Assembly: GCA_017649745.1 (NCBI GenBank)
Contig: JAGCGE010000382.1
Span: 1-19,884, forward strand
Origin: Clostridiales bacterium
Lineage (GTDB): Bacteria; Bacillota_A; Clostridia; Saccharofermentanales; Saccharofermentanaceae
DNA: 19,884 nt
Direction: 5' to 3'
The notes below the pieces were generated by a model that saw only the letters and a program-made list of their open reading frames with translations, had not been told where the DNA came from and did not search any database. Within the stretch, counting starts at the first letter, position 1. Each line of letters starts with the position of its first letter. Below, in pieces: positions 15,576 through 19,884 of this stretch. The position numbers and the translations under genes are program-made.

Positions 15576-17066
15576 ATGCGTGGAACAAAGATCAAAGCAA
15601 CCGTCGTCCTCGTGGCGATGCTCATAAGCCTTCTGATGCCCGCGGGCGTCAGGGCAGCCGACCGGCGGACCGAAGTCGAGAACTTCGTCAAGCGCCTTTA
15701 CACCCTGGTCCTGGGCCGCGAATGCGACTCCGACGGCCTCAAGTTCTGGGCCGACGACCTCCTGGAAGGCCGTAACACCGGCATCTGTGTCGCAGGCCAA
15801 TTCTTCCAAAGTCCCGAGTATACCTCTCGAAAAAGATCCGACGACGAATACATTGAAGATCTCTATACCGCCGTCCTCGGCAGGGACAGCGAAAAAGACG
15901 GCCGCGCCTACTGGGTGAACGTGCTTTCTGAAGACACCAGGAACGAAGGCGCCGACAAGGCCCGCCTTAACATCTTCGGCGGCTTTGCCAACTCCGCGGA
16001 ATTTACCTCGATCTGCGAATCCTACGGCATCGTCCGCGGCAACTTCATAAACGGCGTTGACATTACGACCACCGCCCGCGTCGACCTTTTTGTGCAGCGC
16101 CTCTACACCATCGTCCTCGGCCGCACCTGCGACACCGAAGGCATGACGTTCTGGACCACCGCTCTCATCAACAAAGAGATGACCGGCAAGCAGGTCGCAG
16201 GCGAATTTTTCCTGAGCAAAGAGTACGGCGACAAAAACGTCACCGACGAGAAATACATCGACGATCTTTACCGCACCCTGATGGACCGCCCGGGCGACAG
16301 CTCCGGCATCTCATTCTGGAAGACCGAACTTAATAACGGCCAGACCAGACAGTCCATCTTCTACGGCTTTTCCGACTCCCCCGAGTTCCTCGGCATCTGC
16401 GAGTCCTTTGGTATCGAACGCGGCGAAGTCGAGAAAAAGGCCAAGAACAAAGTCGTCTGCATCGACCCGGGTCACTCCTCAGTAGTTGCACCGGGCGTAG
16501 TCCCTCTCGGCCCGGGTTCCTCATCCATGAAAGCCGCCGACGCCTCAGGCACCTACGGCAGATGGAGCGGCCTTAAGGAATACGAGCTCACCATGATCAT
16601 TTCCAACCAGCTCAAGGAAGAACTCGAAGCCCGCGGCTACGAAGTCATCATGACCCGCTACGACAACACGACTCCCGTCGACTGTGTCACGCGCGCTAAG
16701 GTCGCGAACGAAGGCGCTGACATCAATATCAGGATCCACGCTGACGCGCTCTCTAACTCATCCGCCAACGGCGCGGTCGCCATCTGCATCACTCCGAACA
16801 ACCCGTGGAACCCTCAGACCTATCAGGGATCCCGCGCCCTCGCCGACGCTCTCATCTCCAACTACTGCAGTGCGACCGGCATCAAGAACCGCGGCGTCTC
16901 CGAGCAGGATGACATGACCGGCAACAACTGGAGCACCGTCCCTTGCGTCCTTTTTGAGATGGGCTTCATGACTAACGAATCCGACGACCTCAAAATGGCC
17001 GACGCTGACTTCCAGAAGACCATGGTCAAAGGCCTGGCCGACGGAATCGACGCGTACTTCGCCTGA
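15576..17066 (+). CDS. Secreted N-acetylmuramoyl-L-alanine amidase with DUF4214 repeats
   Basis: The 496-aa protein starts with a Sec signal peptide (cleavage likely after GVRA, residue 27). Residues about 33-155 and 168-282 are two copies of a DUF4214 pair, each built from 'F(V)xRLYxxVLGRxxDxxGxxFW' units, giving four units in all. An Amidase_3 catalytic domain spans about 292-496. Zinc ligands are His300 (DPGH), Glu335 (LKEYEL) and His388 (RIHAD), and the catalytic Glu is Glu461 (LFEMGFMTN). It would cleave the MurNAc-L-Ala bond of peptidoglycan outside the cell. DUF4214 is found in Clostridia surface proteins and may be a wall- or glycan-binding module. The ribosome binding site is GGAGGT, and codon use is strongly GC-rich at third positions. 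Confidence 0.93.
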   Translation: MRGTKIKATVVLVAMLISLLMPAGVRAADRRTEVENFVKRLYTLVLGRECDSDGLKFWADDLLEGRNTGICVAGQFFQSPEYTSRKRSDDEYIEDLYTAVLGRDSEKDGRAYWVNVLSEDTRNEGADKARLNIFGGFANSAEFTSICESYGIVRGNFINGVDITTTARVDLFVQRLYTIVLGRTCDTEGMTFWTTALINKEMTGKQVAGEFFLSKEYGDKNVTDEKYIDDLYRTLMDRPGDSSGISFWKTELNNGQTRQSIFYGFSDSPEFLGICESFGIERGEVEKKAKNKVVCIDPGHSSVVAPGVVPLGPGSSSMKAADASGTYGRWSGLKEYELTMIISNQLKEELEARGYEVIMTRYDNTTPVDCVTRAKVANEGADINIRIHADALSNSSANGAVAICITPNNPWNPQTYQGSRALADALISNYCSATGIKNRGVSEQDDMTGNNWSTVPCVLFEMGFMTNESDDLKMADADFQKTMVKGLADGIDAYFA

Positions 17067-17096
17067 TATCCTCATCCGAACAATCACAAATCCCCC

Positions 17097-17120
17097 AAAG
17101 CCGCCCTCCCGGCGGCTTTT
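17097..17120 (+). terminator. Terminator of the amidase gene
   Basis: AAAGCCGCC (17097-17105) pairs with GGCGGCTTT (17111-17119) around CTCCC, followed by TTCT. It lies 31 nt after the stop. Confidence 0.85.
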
Positions 17121-17164
17121 CTGTCCCGTCCCCAAAAACATCTTTTATCTTTTCGAAAATGTGT

Positions 17165-17170
17165 TATAAT
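17165..17170 (+). promoter_or_regulatory. -10 box of the tRNA-Ser gene
   Basis: A consensus TATAAT lies 40 nt upstream of the mature tRNA 5' end. The -35 region is only T-rich. Confidence 0.5.
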
Positions 17171-17210
17171 AAACTCTCGACAGCGAAGAATACGACAGCT
17201 GTTTCGGCAC

Positions 17211-17301
17211 GGAGAAGTACCCAAGAGGCCGAAGGGGAGGCTTTGCTAAAGCTTTAGGCGGGGCAACTCGCGCGAGGGTTCGACTCCCTCCTTCTCCGCC
17301 A
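17211..17301 (+). tRNA. tRNA-Ser (anticodon GCU)
   Basis: The acceptor stem GGAGAAG (17211-17217) pairs with CTTCTCC (17291-17297), followed by the discriminator G and an encoded CCA (17299-17301). The anticodon loop TTGCTAA with anticodon GCT at 17245-17247 is closed by a 5-bp stem. The long variable arm (GGCGGGGCAACTCGC region) identifies a class II serine tRNA. The T arm is GAGGGTTCGACTCCCTC. It decodes AGC and AGU codons. It is flanked by its own -10 box and a terminator that starts within 3 nt of the CCA. Confidence 0.95.
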
Positions 17302-17303
17302 AG

Positions 17304-17333
17304 ACCCGTAGACTTAGTGTTTACGGGTTTTTT
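17304..17333 (+). terminator. Terminator of tRNA-Ser
   Basis: ACCCGTAGAC pairs with GTTTACGGGT (one G-U pair) around TTAGT, followed by a T-run and GTTGC. A diverged second copy of this terminator is at 18866. Confidence 0.85.
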
Positions 17334-17380
17334 GTTGCCTGTTTTGTGGTGGAGTCCCATTAATGGAGCGTCCAATATTG

Positions 17381-17386
17381 TATAAT
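17381..17386 (+). promoter_or_regulatory. -10 box upstream of the ORF6N gene
   Basis: TATAAT lies 94 nt before the ORF6N start, leaving a leader of roughly 87 nt that contains palindrome 1. No good -35 is visible. Confidence 0.35.
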
Positions 17387-17442
17387 GAACATATATTTGC
17401 AAGGCGAATCAATTAGATATGGTTTTAAGTGTTTACTACCGT

Positions 17443-17467
17443 TTGAAGTCACAATTTGTGACTTCAA
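17443..17467. repeat. Palindrome 1 in the ORF6N leader
   Basis: TTGAAGTCACAA and TTGTGACTTCAA form perfect 12-bp arms around a single T. The right arm ends 3 nt before the AGGAGG at 17471, so hairpin formation in the RNA or protein binding to the DNA could control translation or transcription. In one frame it reads LKSQFVTS, which matches my recollection of the conserved core peptide of ORF6N proteins. Confidence 0.85.
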
Positions 17468-17480
17468 GTTAGGAGGTTAT

Positions 17481-18425
17481 ATGGGACAGAAGAATGATGA
17501 CAAGGATACAAACGGTATTACCGATCTTCTCGAAGCTCGTGATATCAAGAGTATGATTTACACGATCCGTGGTCAGCAGGTGATGCTGGACAGTGATCTG
17601 GCAATGCTTTATCAGGTTGAGACTGGTAATTTAAACAAGGCTATGAAGAGAAATCAGAAAAGATTTCCGAAAGAGTTATGCTTCGAGTTAACCAAAAAAG
17701 AATTTGACGACTTGAACTTCCAAAATGGAATATCAAGAGAACATGGTGGCAGAAGGAAACCGGGATATGTATATACTGAGCAGGGAATAGCAATGCTTTC
17801 TGCGGTATTAAGAAGTGATATCGCCATTTGCGTAAGTATTTATATAATGAAGACATTTGTAGAGATGAGGCATTATTATGCTCGTGAAGAATTTCTGCTT
17901 GATCGTATCAATGAATTGGAAGTTAAGCATATAGAATCAGAAATAAAAAGAGAAGCATTTGAAGAAAAGACAGAAAAGAAGTTTGATGAGGTTTTTGATT
18001 ATATATCTTCGCATTGTGAATCAAATCAGAAAATATTCTTTGATGGTCAGATCTATGATGCATTCAGTCTGATCACATCTATAATCCGGAAAGCTTCAAA
18101 GGAGATCATTTTGATAGACGGCTATGCAGATATTGATACACTAAATATTCTTGCAAAGAAGAACGACGGAGTAGATGTAAAGATATATACATTTGCAAGC
18201 GCAAAGCTTACGAACAAGGATATATCGAATTTTAATTCTCAGTATCCCACATTAACTGTTAAGAAAACACCGGTGTTCCATGATCGGTTCATTATCCTGG
18301 ATGGTCAAACGGCATATCATATCGGAGCGTCTATCAAAGATGCAGGGAAAAAGTGCTTTGGAATATCCTTACTCACAGATCCGAAGATGGTATCGGAACT
18401 CTTGAACAGGTTAAATGGGATCTGA
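17481..18425 (+). CDS. ORF6N-domain protein with C-terminal PLD-like domain
   Basis: The start at 17481 is chosen because AGGAGG (17471-17476) directly precedes it; the frame is open further upstream but through the palindrome and without a ribosome binding site. Of 314 residues, about 20-110 form an ORF6N domain (DIKSMIYTIRGQQVMLDSDL, KRNQKRFPKELCFELT, GGRRKPGYVYTEQGIAML), a DNA-binding domain of phage and mobile-element regulators. A charged helical, probably coiled-coil linker follows (about 133-180). The C-terminal part (about 185-314) resembles a phospholipase-D-like fold with HDRFIILD at 267-274 (HxRx4D, Lys replaced by Arg) and YHIGASIKDAGKK at 279-291. Only one such motif is present, so catalysis would need a dimer and may be lost. 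It probably acts as a DNA-binding regulator or effector. Neighbours are palindromes and a related gene fragment. Confidence 0.88.
   Translation: MGQKNDDKDTNGITDLLEARDIKSMIYTIRGQQVMLDSDLAMLYQVETGNLNKAMKRNQKRFPKELCFELTKKEFDDLNFQNGISREHGGRRKPGYVYTEQGIAMLSAVLRSDIAICVSIYIMKTFVEMRHYYAREEFLLDRINELEVKHIESEIKREAFEEKTEKKFDEVFDYISSHCESNQKIFFDGQIYDAFSLITSIIRKASKEIILIDGYADIDTLNILAKKNDGVDVKIYTFASAKLTNKDISNFNSQYPTLTVKKTPVFHDRFIILDGQTAYHIGASIKDAGKKCFGISLLTDPKMVSELLNRLNGI
17711..17737. repeat. Palindrome 2, inside the ORF6N coding sequence
   Basis: CTTGAACTTCCA and TGGAATATCAAG are 12-nt arms with ten paired positions and two adjacent mismatches, around AAA. It encodes LNFQNGISR, the position in the domain equivalent to the core peptide that palindromes 1, 3 and 6 could encode. 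Confidence 0.7.
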
Positions 18426-18454
18426 GTTTGAATACAGGATTGAAGATGAATATA

Positions 18455-18487
18455 AAACTTGAGGTCGCAATTTGCGACCTCAAGTTT
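18455..18487. repeat. Palindrome 3, downstream of the ORF6N gene
   Basis: AAACTTGAGGTCGCAA and TTGCGACCTCAAGTTT are perfect 16-bp arms around one T, the longest of the set, 29 nt after the ORF6N stop. No T-run follows, so a simple terminator is unlikely. One frame reads NLRSQFATSS. Confidence 0.9.
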
Positions 18488-18537
18488 CCGAAAGGCTTTT
18501 AATTTCAGATGGTTTTGGAGTGGGCAGGAATACTATC

Positions 18538-18558
18538 GAGGTCAATAATTTTGACCTC
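18538..18558. repeat. Palindrome 4
   Basis: GAGGTCAA and TTGACCTC are perfect 8-bp arms around TAATT, within the fragment at the codons for RSIILTS. Confidence 0.75.
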
Positions 18559-18573
18559 CAAAAGAAGAAATCC

Positions 18574-18602
18574 TCAGTTGTTTGCAAATTGCAAACAACT
18601 GA
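18574..18602. repeat. Palindrome 5
   Basis: TCAGTTGTTTGCAA and TTGCAAACAACTGA are perfect 14-bp arms around one A. In the fragment's frame it encodes QLFANCKQL, with codons on the two sides of the centre being reverse complements of one another. Confidence 0.88.
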
Positions 18603-18775
18603 AACTGATGGCGTCAGATGGTAAGAGATACAATACTGATGTTATCAATGATGAGATTTTCAATTCGCTGATGGTGATACTGAAGAGCCCCAAGAAGGAG
18701 ATCTTCCAAAAGTGGATCACTACTACTACGAAGAAAAGTGATCATTTCACTTAGAACGTGTTGTTCACTGCCTTT

Positions 18776-18798
18776 TGAAGTCACAAATTGTGACTTCA
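18776..18798. repeat. Palindrome 6, near-copy of palindrome 1
   Basis: TGAAGTCACAA and TTGTGACTTCA are perfect 11-bp arms around one A. Arms are identical to those of palindrome 1, and the left flanks also match (CTGCCTT versus CTACCGT). The two copies bracket the ORF6N gene and fragment, about 1.36 kb from outer end to outer end. Confidence 0.85.
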
Positions 18799-18865
18799 CC
18801 AAAGTGCGTGACCGTTCGTCCCCTTCCTAATACGCTATATATCGGAAATCGCACTAATACACAAG

Positions 18866-18895
18866 ACCCGGTAACTAAGGTTATCGGGTTTTTTG
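18866..18895 (+). terminator. Second copy of the tRNA-type terminator
   Basis: ACCCGGTAAC pairs with GTTATCGGGT (one G-U pair) around TAAG, followed by TTTTT. Its outer 8 nt and trailing 15 nt are identical to the tRNA-Ser terminator at 17301, while the inner stem differs but remains paired. No gene with a stop close upstream uses it. Confidence 0.8.
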
Positions 18896-18967
18896 TTGCT
18901 ATAGATAAGTTGTTCTAGTAAGAATTTTTTGCCTTAGTCGAGAATATTGCGAGATAAAAGGCTATGT

Positions 18968-18996
18968 CTCATCCCGACAAAATGGAATTTATCAAA
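18968..18996. repeat. 29-nt direct repeat, copy 1
   Basis: The repeat begins CTCATCCCGACAAAATGG and ends TTTATCAAA, directly touching the deaminase stop codon. It matches copy 2 (19591-19619) at 27 of 29 positions. Both copies can form a small stem (ATCCC with GGGAT, or with a G-U pair in this copy). Confidence 0.85.
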
Positions 18997-19518
18997 CTAT
19001 TCCCTGTTGTTCTTTTTCACTTCGTCCATCTCCGCTATCAGTTCTTCTAACGGACGATATTCACCGCCCCACCATTCAAAAACATGCATGCCTTCATCTT
19101 CAAGAACCGATTCGGTAAGCTTCATAGTGATTCCAAGCTGCTTGAGAAGTCCTTCGCGATCAACCTTCTGATAATCAAACGGAAGTAATTTGCAGAATTC
19201 TTTGTACGATACTCCGCAAACCACATTATGTACGCCAAGTGACGCGATAGCGCCGAGACATCTCTCACAGGGTGCACAACTGGTATAAAGAACAGCTTTT
19301 TCCATTATCTCGTCAGAATACTTATTGGCACACTTATGCACAAGGTTAAACTCTGCATGCCCGAATATATGATTATTAAAGTCGGCGGTATTCTCCGCTT
19401 CTTCCAATATTTTCCCGTCATAAACAAGCACGGCTCCGAAAGTATCGAATCCCTTCTTGCCTGCACTGATAGCTAATTCGTAGCATCTTCTCATATATTT
19501 CTCATGATTACTGTTCAT
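18997..19518 (-). CDS. Cytidine/deoxycytidylate deaminase-family zinc enzyme
   Basis: The 173-aa protein has the full zinc deaminase signature: HAE at residues 54-56 (zinc His and catalytic Glu) and SCAPCERC at 80-87 with zinc ligands Cys84 and Cys87. The spacing and the SCAPCERCLGAI form are closest to the guanine deaminase/tRNA-adenosine deaminase and small nucleoside deaminase branch. Whether the substrate is cytidine, guanine or another base is unclear. The extra C-terminal region (about 120-173) contains HVFEWWGGEYRPLEELIAEM. GGAG seven bases before the start supports 19518. The stop codon directly abuts a 29-nt repeat whose second copy lies just upstream of the gene, which may mark a mobile cassette. 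Confidence 0.88.
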   Translation of the reverse strand: MNSNHEKYMRRCYELAISAGKKGFDTFGAVLVYDGKILEEAENTADFNNHIFGHAEFNLVHKCANKYSDEIMEKAVLYTSCAPCERCLGAIASLGVHNVVCGVSYKEFCKLLPFDYQKVDREGLLKQLGITMKLTESVLEDEGMHVFEWWGGEYRPLEELIAEMDEVKKNNRE

Positions 19519-19590
19519 TTCAAATCTCCATATTCAATATCTTAAAAATATTGTCATACTCATTTATATAAAAATTTTTCTCACTATCGC

Positions 19591-19619
19591 CTCATCCCGA
19601 CAAATTGGGATTTATCAAA
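19591..19619. repeat. 29-nt direct repeat, copy 2
   Basis: This copy differs from copy 1 at two positions (CAAATTGGGAT versus CAAAATGGAAT), lies 7 nt past the stop of the right-edge GNAT gene, and has a perfect ATCCC/GGGAT stem. Confidence 0.85.
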
Positions 19620-19626
19620 TCATCGT

Positions 19627-19884
19627 TTATTCCAATGGTATACGGATGATATATTTCTGATCCTTGAAATCTCCAATGATCTGACCGCCGTTATTCAGCA
19701 TGATTTTTACGGTTGGCTCATTACTTTTCATCGGAAACAGCTTTATTTCTTTATATCCGATCTCTTTGCATTTTTTCAATAATTCTTTGAATAAAATACT
19801 TCCGTATCCTTTTCCTCTGTATCCCTTTGCGATACCGTACCCCAGATTTCCTGCACCGACAACCGTTTCCAGATACTCGGATGA
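19627..19884 (-). CDS. GNAT-family N-acetyltransferase, C-terminal part (5' end beyond right edge)
   Basis: The minus-strand frame runs from the window edge to TAA at 19629-19627 and gives 85 residues. GYGIAKGYRGKGYGSILFKE contains the acetyl-CoA-binding RGKGYG loop. NEPTVKIMLNNGGQIIGD is the usual C-terminal helix-strand of acetyltransferases related to streptothricin/antibiotic acetylating GNATs. The acceptor cannot be predicted. The N-terminal half is not in the window. It is transcribed in the same direction as the deaminase, with 108 nt between. Confidence 0.85.
   Translation of the reverse strand, partial: SSEYLETVVGAGNLGYGIAKGYRGKGYGSILFKELLKKCKEIGYKEIKLFPMKSNEPTVKIMLNNGGQIIGDFKDQKYIIRIPLE

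Larger units (their letters stand above)
18509..18754 (+). pseudogene. BRO-N/ORF6N-like gene fragment
   Basis: The 81-codon frame has no ribosome binding site and no complete domain. Its first part contains LSRSIILTSKRRN, similar to the ORF6N core (LRSQIATSxxxGRR). Its second part, from QLFANCKQLKLMASDGKRYN to SPKKEIFQKWI, resembles the BRO-N/antirepressor segment that I recall as 'TNCxQLKLxAxDGKxxxTDV...SPKAExFKxWL'. The mixture suggests fused remnants of one or two phage-type regulator genes. Palindromes 4 and 5 both fall inside this frame at the corresponding peptide positions. It could still be a small expressed protein, but I consider decay more likely. Confidence 0.5.
17301..18899. mobile_element. 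Putative small genomic island downstream of tRNA-Ser
   Basis: The segment between the two copies of AAGACCCG...CGGGTTTTTTGTTGC (17301 and 18863) is AT-rich compared with the preceding 6 kb. It contains only an ORF6N gene, a decayed related fragment and six palindromes. A tRNA 3' end is a common integration point. No integrase or transposase gene is present, so the mobile nature is inferred only from bracketing repeats and composition. Confidence 0.35.

Noticed and set aside
17145..17402. Minus-strand 85-codon frame spanning the tRNA-Ser gene
   Set aside because: It overlaps a confident tRNA and its terminator; antisense frames over tRNAs are a frequent annotation artefact.
17385..17480. Longer N-terminus for the ORF6N protein
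   Set aside because: The extension would translate palindrome 1, begins at the -10 box and has no ribosome binding site, while 17481 follows AGGAGG.
18455..18487. Palindrome 3 as an ordinary terminator of the ORF6N gene
   Set aside because: There is no T-run after the right arm, and the same architecture recurs upstream of and inside genes, so termination alone does not explain it.
18968..19619. Integron attC sites around the deaminase
   Set aside because: The repeats are too short and lack the paired core sites of attC, and no integrase is present; only the cassette-like arrangement remains suggestive.

Overview
The window most likely comes from the chromosome of a low-GC Gram-positive anaerobe of class Clostridia (gut or rumen type, perhaps a Lachnospiraceae or Oscillospiraceae relative). 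The evidence is the strong AGGAGG-type ribosome binding sites, lipobox lipoproteins, hairpin-plus-T-run terminators, a DUF4214-amidase cell-wall protein, a DUF4143 ATPase and an ORF6N protein. No species can be named from the sequence alone.

Layout. 1-1046 (minus): an ECF sigma factor overlapping a membrane anti-sigma-like partner whose C-terminus runs off the left edge. 1284-1505: an orphan winged-helix remnant. 1652-2947 (minus): AAA/DUF4143 ATPase. 3321-6641: a self-contained operon with its own promoter and a possible operator. It encodes a small secreted Cys-containing peptide, then an internal hairpin terminator, an eight-TM membrane protein and an ABC ATPase. This is the architecture of lactococcin 972-type bacteriocin/immunity loci, but the peptide is highly divergent. 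6829-7236: a TraX-like fragment. 7280-8925: GNAT acetyltransferase plus a tandem DUF6273 lipoprotein, then a terminator. 8986-9390: a gene-free spacer holding six copies of an AACCTTA motif. 9391-10660: GNAT and a lipoprotein.

10701-17066 appears GC-richer and more core-like. It contains an XRE regulator translationally coupled to a GH31 alpha-xylosidase, a divergent Thr-rich lipoprotein, a convergent ion-transporter-superfamily permease, and a secreted DUF4214-repeat N-acetylmuramoyl-L-alanine amidase. tRNA-Ser(GCU) follows at 17211.

Immediately 3' of the tRNA the sequence becomes AT-rich and island-like. It holds an ORF6N gene with a PLD-like C-terminus and a decayed BRO-N/ORF6N-like fragment. 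Six palindromes share a common architecture but differ in arm sequence, always compensated on the other arm. Two near-copies of the tRNA terminator bracket this segment. From memory of the family, the palindromes match the DNA that encodes the conserved core peptide of ORF6N/BRO-N proteins. Here they occur both inside coding sequence and in flanking non-coding DNA. This is the most unusual signal in the window. The right end has a zinc-dependent nucleoside deaminase-like gene flanked by 29-nt direct repeats and the end of another GNAT gene (off the right edge).
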